Below are positions 1-5,888 of a DNA stretch of 7,034 nucleotides, in pieces; within the stretch, counting starts at the first letter, position 1; every line of letters starts with the position of its first letter. Both the position numbers and the translations under genes were made by a program. The notes beneath the pieces are model-generated. The model made no database searches. It had not been told where the DNA came from and saw only the letters and a list, made by a program, of their open reading frames with translations. The stretch is taken from assembly GCA_015520975.1 (NCBI GenBank), contig WAOZ01000088.1:1-7034 (forward strand), written 5' to 3'. The stretch is from DHVE2 group archaeon (GTDB lineage Archaea > Thermoplasmatota > Thermoplasmata > Thermoplasmatales > Aciduliprofundaceae).

Positions 1-201
1 GTCTATTATCACATCGTAAGGTTTGTCAATGGTTATTATAAGTGCACACTCTTCCTCCAGTGTACCTTTGGCCGCGAAATACAAAGGAAATATGTACGCA
101 CCGGAGAAGCTTCGCCCTAAAAATATGATGTTTGAGCCCCTTATGAATCCGCCGTTCAGGAGTTTGTCTATTTTTTCGTGCCCGCTCGGTGTGCGAGTCA
201 T
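1..201 (-). CDS. KaiC-like RecA-superfamily protein with degenerate P-loop (partial, C-terminus outside window)
   Basis: This gene starts at the ATG at 201 and runs off the left edge, so only the first 67 residues are visible. Residues 4-25 (TPSGHEKIDKLLNGGFIRGS) match the KaiC-family opening, normally of the form tGi.gLD.lL.GGip.Gs. The strand and loop that follow, where KaiC proteins have GxxGxGK[ST], read GRSFSGAY (29-36), so the Walker A lysine and Ser/Thr are missing. The position where active KaiC proteins carry the catalytic Glu pair reads ITIDKP. The ATG overlaps the TGA of the upstream 457-aa gene by 4 nt (198-201) and has the SD-like AAAGGTGG at 206-213, so translation is probably coupled. 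I infer a non-ATP-hydrolysing KaiC paralogue; the rest of the protein could hold a second module, which cannot be seen here. Confidence 0.75.
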   Translation of the reverse strand, partial: MTRTPSGHEKIDKLLNGGFIRGSNIIFLGRSFSGAYIFPLYFAAKGTLEEECALIITIDKPYDVIID

Positions 202-1571
202 ACAACCACCTTTCTCAATCTGATTTTCAATCCGTTTTTATCCTCGGATATATCTATTATATGGGGAGGAGTGGCAGGTTTCACACCCTCTATGCAGTAA
301 AGAGAGTTAATGGTTCTTATTCGTAAATATCTGTTTGAAAGATACATAATTTTATCTTTCACTTCGCTCTCTTCCGACAGTATTCCCACACCGACATTTT
401 TCCATTCTGTCATCCATTTTATGCCCTGACTCACGAGACGAATAACCTCGTTTTTTGAAAATGACGATTCTATGGCGCCGTATTCTGTTATATCCAGCAC
501 GGGTCCATTGCTTATCTCTGTGAGATGCTTCATCACCATTTTCCAGATTTCCAGCCTTCCTTCTGGGGTTGGAGAATATCCGTCAATGAACCATTTGCCT
601 TTAACCGCAGCTGGTACACCCTTCAGAATTTTAAGATATTTCAGATTTTCTGCATCAATGTACTTTGTAATCTCTTCAAAGTAATCTTCCGAGGAACTGC
701 TCTCTGCAGGGGCTATGAACACACCTCTCTTTTTAAGAATGTTATTGAGTATCATAGAGTACACGATAGGCCTGTAAGCTTCTTCTATTACATCCGTGGA
801 CAGCTCCAGCACATTGTAGCTCCCACGTTTAAGTCCCCCTCCGAGAAGCGTATCGAGGTCTTTGATCCCCGTTGAGATGTATTCTCCAGAATCCTTGATT
901 ACTCTGTGTTTTTTGCCTTTAAATATCTTCACGCATCCCCTTTTATGAAAAGTATAATTTTTTCCGTCCGTAGAAAGAAGATATGTTTTGTTAATAGGCT
1001 CATCTTTTAAGCTTACAGTGACGCATTGAACATGCAGATGAGCTCGTTCTTTTTTACTCACTTCCATAAATGCGGCGACGATGTTTCTCAGCTCTTCACT
1101 TCTGTATCTCGTTGGTATAATCACATTCAAACGACAACCCTCTACGATATCTTTCTGTATAAGGTATGCGAGTTCTTCTGGCGAGATAATATCCTGACGC
1201 ATTCTGTGTGAGGTTATGATATCATCGAATCCGTCTATGAAGACGGTAGAGTTGTTCGGCACACCTGACACGAATTTGTACAGTGATTTAATCTCCTCTG
1301 GAGAGTGTTTCAGGATAAAGTAGTCCAGCTGCTTTGTTTTTATATTTCTCTTTCCTCTCCTTTTCCCTGTGGGCTTGAATGGTGGTTTTTCGTTGTAGAA
1401 TGAAAAGTAAAATACGGGCGTATTTTTAGCCAGTTCCTGAGCAATGGAAACGGCAACCTTTCTGTAAACGGTGTCTGGAGAACCGCTGATAATGAAACTG
1501 ACAATCCTATTTTTAAACATCTTTTCAACACATTCCGGCATTTTCAGGCTCGCAGTTGTAACATATCTCAC
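198..1571 (-). CDS. Tandem KaiC/RecA-like protein, both nucleotide sites degenerate
   Basis: This encodes 457 aa. Module 1 (about residues 20-225) has a strand and loop ending in SGSPDTVYRK (29-38) at the Walker A position, with no GK[ST], and a Walker B-like NSTVFIDGFDD (107-117). A basic insertion lies at about residues 62-80 (many K/R). Module 2 (about 231-430) opens with the family signature STGIKDLDTLLGGGLKRGSY (233-252), but ELSTDVIEEAY (256-266) replaces the P-loop; a Walker B-like GPVLDITEYGAIES is at 356-369. The architecture is that of a two-domain KaiC, with neither P-loop able to bind phosphate in the usual way. I infer a scaffold or pseudo-ATPase partner. The start taken is GTG at 1571, with a TATA-like box 28 nt upstream, no SD, and hence probably leaderless. 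An alternative ATG is at 1541. It is followed by another KaiC-like gene with a 4-nt overlap. Confidence 0.85.
   Translation of the reverse strand: MRYVTTASLKMPECVEKMFKNRIVSFIISGSPDTVYRKVAVSIAQELAKNTPVFYFSFYNEKPPFKPTGKRRGKRNIKTKQLDYFILKHSPEEIKSLYKFVSGVPNNSTVFIDGFDDIITSHRMRQDIISPEELAYLIQKDIVEGCRLNVIIPTRYRSEELRNIVAAFMEVSKKERAHLHVQCVTVSLKDEPINKTYLLSTDGKNYTFHKRGCVKIFKGKKHRVIKDSGEYISTGIKDLDTLLGGGLKRGSYNVLELSTDVIEEAYRPIVYSMILNNILKKRGVFIAPAESSSSEDYFEEITKYIDAENLKYLKILKGVPAAVKGKWFIDGYSPTPEGRLEIWKMVMKHLTEISNGPVLDITEYGAIESSFSKNEVIRLVSQGIKWMTEWKNVGVGILSEESEVKDKIMYLSNRYLRIRTINSLYCIEGVKPATPPHIIDISEDKNGLKIRLRKVVV
206..213 (-). promoter_or_regulatory. Ribosome binding site of the partial KaiC-like gene
   Basis: Read on the minus strand, AAAGGTGG ends 4 nt before the ATG at 201. 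It lies inside the last codons of the 457-aa gene and supports reinitiation at the ATGA overlap. Confidence 0.55.
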
Positions 1572-1593
1572 GGAGTATTATAAGGTTTTTAAC

Positions 1594-1605
1594 GGATTTA
1601 AATCT
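1594..1605 (-). promoter_or_regulatory. Archaeal TATA box for the 457-aa KaiC-like gene
   Basis: The palindromic AGATTTAAATCC is centred about 28 nt upstream of the GTG at 1571, which would place transcription initiation at the start codon (leaderless mRNA). A second TATA-like element, CCTTATAAT (1576-1584), is closer. If that one were used, the ATG at 1541 would become the start with a short leader, so the N-terminus is uncertain by 10 residues. Confidence 0.5.
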
Positions 1606-1715
1606 TGTGTATGCAGAGAACTTCGAGAATGGCGTTCAAAAATTATAAATATAATATCTCTTCTCACTTCTCAACTCTAAATACACGCTTATTCAATGTT
1701 GGAACCTTAAATTAC

Positions 1716-1731
1716 AAAAAAGTTTTATAGG
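1716..1731 (+). promoter_or_regulatory. Archaeal BRE/TATA promoter for the TctA-like gene
   Basis: A purine-rich AAAAA stretch (BRE-like) followed by TTTTATA (1723-1729) is centred 26 nt upstream of the ATG at 1752. No SD precedes the start, so the mRNA is probably leaderless. Confidence 0.6.
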
Positions 1732-1751
1732 ATAAACTCTACCCGTTCGTG

Positions 1752-3017
1752 ATGGGGCTAGTACTGATACTCCTATTTCTGTTTGCGGGTATCGGGGCAG
1801 GAATAATCACGGGGTTGGTGCCTGGTTTCCATATAAACACGATGGCACTGATAGTCGTATCTATTTTTTCAAATGGAATTGTTGACGGGATATATCTGGC
1901 CGTTTTTATCATAGCGAATCTGATCACGCATACATTTCTTGATTTTATACCCTCAACTTTTATAGGTGCGCCAGATGAGAGCACAGCGCTATCAGTTTTA
2001 CCCGCGCATCGAATGCTGCTTAGCGGAGCGGGTTATGACGCTGTGGTGCTTGCTACATGGGGCTCGCTTATCGCTGTGCTGATATCCATATCAACATTCC
2101 TTATTTTCCAGATACTTCTCGTTGAATTGAATCTGTATTCTGTTTTAAAATGGGCAATACCTCTCATCCTCTTTACCATCATTTTATCGGTGCTCTACCT
2201 GGAATCTGAAAAGTCTTTGAGGCATACAGTAATGGCGGCAGGTGTGTTTTTACTGTCAGGTATATTCGGATATGCTGTCCTATCTTTTTCAGCAAATGGT
2301 AATTTTTATCCTTTTCCGTATCTCAAGACAACATTTCTGTTCCCGGTTTTTACGGGGATGTTTGGTCTGTCCACGCTGTGGCTTTCCAGAACGGTTAGGA
2401 TTCCGCCTCAGAAAATCTCTAAGAATGTGAATTTGAACAGAAAATATGTGCGCGCATCCTTGGCAGGGACATTTTCAGGCGCGCTGGTCGGGTTTTTGCC
2501 CGGTGTAACCTCGGGCATAGCCGCGGTGCTATCCAGAATGTTTTTCCGAGATGAAAATGAAAAAAGCTTCATATGTGCCATGGGCAGCGTTAACACGGCA
2601 AACGCCCTTTACAATATGCTGGCACTTTTCATTATACTTCGTCCCAGAAGCGAGGCCATAGATGTGATATCGCAACAGATATTTGTTACTGAATGGGGCA
2701 ACGCTTTATCACCCCCGTCTCAGATACTACTATTTATTCTCGTGGCGCTTGTTGCGGCGGTATTTTCGTATTTCATCACGCTCAAGGTGGCAGCGAAAGC
2801 CGCGCGTATGATTCCCAGAATGGGCGATAAGTATGGAAAGCTATCTGTGAAAATTATGATTTTTCTGTGTTTTCTGATTTTCATATTTACAGGGTTTTAC
2901 GGACTGATATTTGCAGCCATAGCATTTTTCATTGGGCTGCTTCCTCCAAAACTCGGAATAATGAGAGTTCATCTGATGGGTGTCATAATTTTCCCGGTGC
3001 TGATTTACTATCTGTGA
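1752..3017 (+). CDS. TctA-family (COG1784-like) integral membrane transporter, stand-alone
   Basis: This is a 421-aa, highly hydrophobic protein with roughly ten predicted membrane segments. Two glycine-proline motifs occur one in each half: GLVPGFHINTMA (21-32) and GFLPGVTSGIAAV (247-259). This matches the internal duplication of TctA permeases of tripartite tricarboxylate transporters. The stretch after the first motif (PSTFIGAPDESTALSVLPAH, about 67-86) fits the conserved TctA substrate-site region. No gene for the small subunit TctB or the binding protein TctC is nearby, and archaeal members of this branch are commonly found alone. The substrate cannot be read from the sequence; carboxylates are only a family-level expectation. 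GTG at 1749 directly precedes the ATG and could be used instead. The gene is divergent from the KaiC-like unit and is followed by a T-rich stretch, so it is probably monocistronic. Confidence 0.85.
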   Translation: MGLVLILLFLFAGIGAGIITGLVPGFHINTMALIVVSIFSNGIVDGIYLAVFIIANLITHTFLDFIPSTFIGAPDESTALSVLPAHRMLLSGAGYDAVVLATWGSLIAVLISISTFLIFQILLVELNLYSVLKWAIPLILFTIILSVLYLESEKSLRHTVMAAGVFLLSGIFGYAVLSFSANGNFYPFPYLKTTFLFPVFTGMFGLSTLWLSRTVRIPPQKISKNVNLNRKYVRASLAGTFSGALVGFLPGVTSGIAAVLSRMFFRDENEKSFICAMGSVNTANALYNMLALFIILRPRSEAIDVISQQIFVTEWGNALSPPSQILLFILVALVAAVFSYFITLKVAAKAARMIPRMGDKYGKLSVKIMIFLCFLIFIFTGFYGLIFAAIAFFIGLLPPKLGIMRVHLMGVIIFPVLIYYL

Positions 3018-3029
3018 ATTTTCTACCTG

Positions 3030-3043
3030 TTTGTTTTTGCTTT
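3030..3043 (+). terminator. Oligo-T terminator after the TctA-like gene
   Basis: TTTGTTTTTGCTTT begins 13 nt after the TGA and precedes the TATA box of the next gene. Archaeal transcription commonly ends at such T-tracts without a hairpin. This supports separate transcription of the two plus-strand genes. Confidence 0.5.
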
Positions 3044-3057
3044 GCCCTAAACGATAA

Positions 3058-3066
3058 TTTTATATG
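3058..3066 (+). promoter_or_regulatory. TATA box for the 199-aa gene
   Basis: TTTTATATG is centred about 36 nt before the ATG at 3098. Initiation near 3087 would leave a leader of about 10 nt that includes the GGGATC SD-like motif at 3089-3094, so this mRNA has a leader, unlike its neighbours. Confidence 0.5.
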
Positions 3067-3097
3067 GTTAAAACCACATTACAGTACAGGGATCGCT

Positions 3098-3697
3098 ATG
3101 GCGAAGAATGAAGATTGGTTTGAAAAACTCCAGAGCGAACTGGAGAAGAGAAAAGAGGAGATTGTGAAAAGTATTTCCACCGAAAGCGAGAAAAAAACAG
3201 AGCTCAATAGAAACCTCATTGAGGATTTCTGGAAGATATGGATTCAGTTTCACAAAATAAATGTGCCTTTCAAGATGGAACCACCGCACAGTCAGTGGGG
3301 TACATTTGAGGTTTATCCGGATAAATGGAGGCTCAAAGACAACTTTGATTTTGCCGCAGTGCGTGAGGTCAGTCTGGTTGACATATCGCGTCAGCAGAAC
3401 AGAACAGGCGATTCCCTTAAAGTGATCTACTACAATACCGAGGGTGGAGAGAGAATAAGGATGCTGTTTGAATTCTTTGAAGGTGAGAAATATTACAAGT
3501 ACTCTGGATGGAAAAGAATATATGCCCAGTACATCCTTTATGATGAAGATGTGAAAAAGGCGAGCATAGATAAAATCAGAGAGATTCTGCTTAAAGTTAT
3601 ACCAGTTTGGTACGAATCGCATCTCAAAGGTGACAGGGACATCATCATAAACTTCATAAAAGAGAATTTCCAGAGAGGCGAAACTTTCACAATGTAA
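3098..3697 (+). CDS. Conserved-looking soluble protein of unknown family, N-terminal coiled coil
   Basis: This encodes 199 aa, and I do not recognise a family. Residues 8-40 are a charged, heptad-like helix (EKLQSELEKRKEEIVKSIST...), probably a short coiled coil. The middle part (about 50-150) is rich in aromatic and alternating residues, suggesting a beta-rich domain (for example WGTFEVYPDKWRL at 67-79 and SLKVIYYNTEGGERIRMLFE at 106-125). The C-terminus (about 151-192) is helical. There is no signal peptide, membrane segment or Cys motif. The open frame extends upstream to about 2867 inside the TctA-like gene. The ATG at 3098 is chosen because GGGATC lies 3 nt before it, in the same register as the SD motifs of the minus-strand operon, and because a TATA box lies just upstream. 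It converges with the zinc-ribbon gene across a 6-nt gap. Confidence 0.8.
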   Translation: MAKNEDWFEKLQSELEKRKEEIVKSISTESEKKTELNRNLIEDFWKIWIQFHKINVPFKMEPPHSQWGTFEVYPDKWRLKDNFDFAAVREVSLVDISRQQNRTGDSLKVIYYNTEGGERIRMLFEFFEGEKYYKYSGWKRIYAQYILYDEDVKKASIDKIREILLKVIPVWYESHLKGDRDIIINFIKENFQRGETFTM

Positions 3698-3713
3698 GGG
3701 GAATTAATCTCCC
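3698..3713. other. Near-palindrome between convergent genes
   Basis: GGGGAATTAATCTCCC is an imperfect palindrome: the outer three G/C pairs and inner A/T pairs match, with one wobble and one mismatch. It spans the 6-nt gap between two convergent stop codons. A T-run (3729-3733) follows on the plus strand, so a weak bidirectional 3'-end structure is possible. Confidence 0.3.
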
Positions 3714-3967
3714 TTAGGTTCTATATTCTTTTTGAGTTCCTCTCTTAGTGCTATTTCCTGCTCCCATTCGTCCAGCGAATCCAATGCCTCTTTCAGCTCT
3801 CTGAGACAATCTATGCATATCCATTTGTTTCCGACTCTCTTCATAGGAAGATGCTTGTAGCCGATTCTTTCGCAGAAAAAGCAAACATGCATCTCTGATA
3901 TTCTGTTTTCCACATACGCATCCATTTTCATACTTTCCAGCAAACTTTTCATAACCATTTTATCCAT
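3704..3967 (-). CDS. Small zinc-ribbon protein, last gene of the KaiC operon
   Basis: This encodes 87 aa with a CxxC-x18-CxxC arrangement: CFFC (29-32) and CIDC (51-54), a likely structural zinc site. It is flanked by an N-terminal helix rich in Met and Lys and by an acidic C-terminal helix (about 55-80). No enzyme motif is visible. Small zinc ribbons of this kind usually bind nucleic acid or protein; here the acidic C-terminal helix favours a protein contact (inference). The ATG at 3976 overlaps the previous stop, but it lies inside the SD AGGAGATGATC (3971-3981). The ATG at 3967, 3 nt after that SD, is the better start. It is transcribed with the 115-aa gene (5-nt gap) and the KaiC-like pair, so it is probably a dedicated partner of that ATPase. 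Confidence 0.8.
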   Translation of the reverse strand: MDKMVMKSLLESMKMDAYVENRISEMHVCFFCERIGYKHLPMKRVGNKWICIDCLRELKEALDSLDEWEQEIALREELKKNIEPKGD

Positions 3968-3970
3968 CGC

Positions 3971-3981
3971 GATCATCTCCT
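3971..3981 (-). promoter_or_regulatory. Strong SD that decides the zinc-ribbon start
   Basis: AGGAGATGATC differs at one base from the perfect complement of the archaeal 16S tail (AGGAGGTGATC). It contains the upstream ATG at 3976, so that codon is unlikely to be used. The ATG at 3967 follows with a 3-nt spacer. Confidence 0.7.
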
Positions 3982-4320
3982 GTGGCGTGGATTTATCAGA
4001 AGATATTTGTCATCAGGCTCGAGTTTGACAAGGTAAGATTTTGTATTTTTGGCGATGCATTTCAGCATTTCGACGGCTTTTGCATAATTTTCTTTAGTAT
4101 ACTTCATATTTTTGTATCTAAGCACATCCAGCGGAGTGAGACGCGCAACATTCGTTTCGGGACCTATGTGATTTTCCCATTTTATTTTTATATCCACTTT
4201 TTCGCTGCACTCTATATTATCGGGTATGTAAATTGTGAGCTTCACATCTTTTGGAATCTTTTTGGAGGGAGTTAAACCGAAAAAGGATGCCGCTATTTTT
4301 TCAATATCCTCTTTGTTCAT
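3973..4320 (-). CDS. Uncharacterised 115-aa protein co-transcribed with KaiC-like ATPase
   Basis: I do not recognise a family for this 115-aa protein. It is small, basic at its end (PRHRR) and probably alpha/beta. A short N-terminal helix (1-14) is followed by strands around KLTIYIPD (27-34) and KVDIKIKWEN (41-50), a Pro-linked turn, helices at about 62-92, and a final strand pair around YLVKLEPDDKYLLI (96-109). There are no Cys motifs, membrane segments or Walker motifs. It begins directly after the canonical KaiC-like gene and is followed 5 nt later by the zinc-ribbon gene, so a joint function is likely by context only. The ATG at 4335 overlaps the KaiC-like TAA, but GGAGGG lies within the five codons between it and the ATG at 4320. 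The latter has standard SD spacing (7 nt) and is taken as the start. Confidence 0.75.
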   Translation of the reverse strand: MNKEDIEKIAASFFGLTPSKKIPKDVKLTIYIPDNIECSEKVDIKIKWENHIGPETNVARLTPLDVLRYKNMKYTKENYAKAVEMLKCIAKNTKSYLVKLEPDDKYLLINPRHRR

Positions 4321-4327
4321 TGTTCTT

Positions 4328-4333
4328 CCCTCC
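4328..4333 (-). promoter_or_regulatory. SD that decides the 115-aa gene start
   Basis: GGAGGG on the minus strand lies 7 nt before the ATG at 4320. It overlaps the ATG at 4335, which would have no SD of its own. Confidence 0.65.
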
Positions 4334-4334
4334 A

Positions 4335-5024
4335 TTAGAACACATCTCCCGATACGATAACCTCTATGCCGTGATCCGTTATTTCGTATTCTTTCTCCTC
4401 TCTGGTATGTGCGGTTCTTCTCATCTTCAAAACGCGAATACGCGGTCTCATAAGGTTTCTATCCTCCACAAAGCGCAGCAGAATCACTCCGTCAACGACA
4501 TATTCAACAAGGCCGTCTCTGCTGACGGTGGGATTGCGAGGATCAACTTCGGCGGTGAAAAGCGATGTCGCCCCGCTCTCCTTCACACTTTTGCTGAAAC
4601 TGAAAAGCGCTTTTCTCCGTTCCTCCTCCGTTTCGTAGAGCATTGTGATCAGACTTATGGAATCAACGGATATGCGCTGCGCGTTGAATTCCGTTATCAT
4701 CTCCGGAATATCACTCTGCAATCGTTCCACGCTACTTTTCGCATCTTCTGGATCCAGTTTTATCACAAGGAGTTTATCTTCTTCCACATACCTTTTGAAA
4801 TCCCAGCCGAACACCGATGCACTTTTATATATGCTATCCTCGTCCTCTTCGAGGCTCAGGAAGATGCATCTCTCTCCGTTGGAGAGTCCTTCATTTATAA
4901 ACTGCATGGCGAATGTGGTTTTTCCGGTGCCGAATGAGCCTATCACCGCCACCGAGTGCCCCTTTGGTATGCCTCCGTTGAGCATTTCGTCCAGTCCGGG
5001 GATTCCGGTTTTTACTCTCTCCAT
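4335..5024 (-). CDS. Canonical single-domain KaiC-like ATPase
   Basis: This 229-aa protein has the complete RecA/KaiC set. The family opening KTGIPGLDEMLNGGIPKG is at 5-22, an intact Walker A GSFGTGKTT at 29-37, the catalytic Glu pair in FLSLEE (55-60), Walker B RISVDSISLI (117-126, Asp121), and the KaiC-type end RPRIRVLKMRRTAHTREE (193-210) before a final EYEITDHGIEV (213-222). It is predicted to bind ATP and form hexameric rings, as RecA-superfamily KaiC proteins do. Its cellular role is unknown; archaeal KaiC homologues are thought to act in signal transduction. It is the only visible module in this window with an intact P-loop. The upstream neighbour is a dead-P-loop paralogue and the downstream neighbours are two small proteins, all closely packed. 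The GTG at 5033 sits inside the SD, so the ATG at 5024 is preferred. Confidence 0.92.
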   Translation of the reverse strand: MERVKTGIPGLDEMLNGGIPKGHSVAVIGSFGTGKTTFAMQFINEGLSNGERCIFLSLEEDEDSIYKSASVFGWDFKRYVEEDKLLVIKLDPEDAKSSVERLQSDIPEMITEFNAQRISVDSISLITMLYETEEERRKALFSFSKSVKESGATSLFTAEVDPRNPTVSRDGLVEYVVDGVILLRFVEDRNLMRPRIRVLKMRRTAHTREEKEYEITDHGIEVIVSGDVF

Positions 5025-5027
5025 ATT

Positions 5028-5034
5028 GATCACC
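5028..5034 (-). promoter_or_regulatory. SD GGTGATC of the KaiC-like ATPase gene
   Basis: GGTGATC is an exact complement of the archaeal 16S tail GATCACC. It lies 3 nt before the ATG at 5024 and overlaps the stop codon of the upstream gene. The GTG at 5033 is part of this motif, so it is unlikely to be the initiator. Confidence 0.7.
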
Positions 5035-5848
5035 CTATTTTTTCGGTATTTACCACAACGAAACCCTCTCTTCTGTTGAGAGTGGTGTTGAATCTCGCAA
5101 TTCTCTCCTCTTCAAGATGCGACATCAATCCCACAAATTTCAAAACATACATGTACCTGAATCTTTTTGAATATCGTTCCGAGCCGCGCCATTCGAAAAC
5201 CATTACCCCGTCCACAGAATCGAATAACAAAGTTTCATATTTTTCGTCAAGAATCCCGAGGGTCAGAAGAAGATATATTATGGTATTCCATTTTTTTGCC
5301 ACTCTTCTTAGTCCTTTTATTACATCTATGAGGTTGGTGAGGTCTATTCTCGGGGAGGTGGCGAGGTCTGTTAGGGAATCTATTATGACTATGTTCCCAT
5401 CTGCGCTTTCACTTATGAAGTTAACGAATTCTTTGAGCAGATCCCCTTTTCTTTTCATGTATTCGCGGGGATCGCTGCTCACCCATTTTCGTGGGATTAT
5501 GCTGCTTCGGAAATACTCTATGGAAAAATCTCTGATGGTCAAGTTATCTCTGAAAGCATTGGCGAGATCTTCGTTGAATGTGAGGTCCACAGCCCGTAAT
5601 ATCTCCGACTTGCTCTTGGAAAAACAGATGTATATTGTACCGTTCGGAATATATATATCAGGGGCATCTATGATAAGAAAATTCCTTCTTTCGGGATGCT
5701 TTCTAACAAGCGCAAGTTTTGAGGCTGATGTGTATGCAAACTCTACATTTCCCGCACCGGGTTCTCCTGCAAGAATCACAACTGAGCCTGCAGGTATCCC
5801 TCCCTTGACAATGTTGTCGAAAGCGCTGACAGATGTGGGTATCCTCAT
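5030..5848 (-). CDS. KaiC-like pseudo-ATPase with Walker A Lys replaced, first gene of the operon
   Basis: This encodes 272 aa with the KaiC/RecA fold signature: RIPTSVSAFDNIVKGGIPAG (2-21), then a P-loop position reading GEPGAGNVEF (28-37). The glycines are kept, but the invariant Lys is Asn34 and the following Thr/Ser is Val35. The catalytic Glu pair is also gone (YICFSKSKSE at 73-82). Walker B NIVIIDSLTD (152-161) is well kept. It therefore probably has the fold and perhaps weak nucleotide contact without hydrolysis (inference). The neighbouring gene encodes the intact version, suggesting a mixed active/inactive assembly. A longer frame starts at TTG 5866, but the ATG at 5848 places the family signature at the N-terminus and has a TATA box 28 nt upstream with no SD, so it is probably leaderless. 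The gap to the next ATG is 5 nt. Confidence 0.88.
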   Translation of the reverse strand: MRIPTSVSAFDNIVKGGIPAGSVVILAGEPGAGNVEFAYTSASKLALVRKHPERRNFLIIDAPDIYIPNGTIYICFSKSKSEILRAVDLTFNEDLANAFRDNLTIRDFSIEYFRSSIIPRKWVSSDPREYMKRKGDLLKEFVNFISESADGNIVIIDSLTDLATSPRIDLTNLIDVIKGLRRVAKKWNTIIYLLLTLGILDEKYETLLFDSVDGVMVFEWRGSERYSKRFRYMYVLKFVGLMSHLEEERIARFNTTLNRREGFVVVNTEKIG

Positions 5849-5871
5849 TCGCAGAAAATATAACAATGGGA

Positions 5872-5880
5872 GATTTAAAA
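5872..5880 (-). promoter_or_regulatory. TATA box for the KaiC operon
   Basis: TTTTAAATC is centred about 28 nt upstream of the ATG at 5848, within the 40-nt gap after the hemerythrin stop. It suggests that the four-gene operon has its own leaderless promoter, though read-through from hemerythrin is not excluded. Confidence 0.55.
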
Positions 5881-5888
5881 GTTTGCCT

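Noticed and set aside
525..875. Plus-strand 116-codon open frame
   Set aside because: It lies opposite module 2 of the 457-aa KaiC-like protein, which shows the family signature on the minus strand.
1572..1748. tRNA, small RNA gene or mobile element in the largest spacer
   Set aside because: No cloverleaf, terminal repeats or conserved RNA pattern could be recognised; only promoter-like elements are visible.
1739..1984. Minus-strand 81-codon open frame over the start of the TctA-like gene
   Set aside because: It is antisense to the conserved GLVPG region, has no promoter or SD, and is a composition artefact.
2867..3097. N-terminal extension of the 199-aa gene to 276 aa
   Set aside because: The extension overlaps the TctA-like coding region in another frame, spans its stop, T-run and the promoter, and reads as non-protein-like.
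3068..3622. Minus-strand open frame of 184 codons
   Set aside because: It is antisense to the 199-aa gene, which has a TATA box, an SD and a protein-like composition.
4251..4937. Plus-strand open frame of 228 codons
   Set aside because: It is antisense to the canonical KaiC-like ATPase, whose Walker A and B are on the minus strand; the plus translation has no recognisable pattern.
5849..5866. TTG start at 5866 for the 272-aa gene
   Set aside because: It adds six residues without an SD and sits too close to the TATA box (about 10 nt). The ATG at 5848 fits the TATA distance and the family N-terminus.
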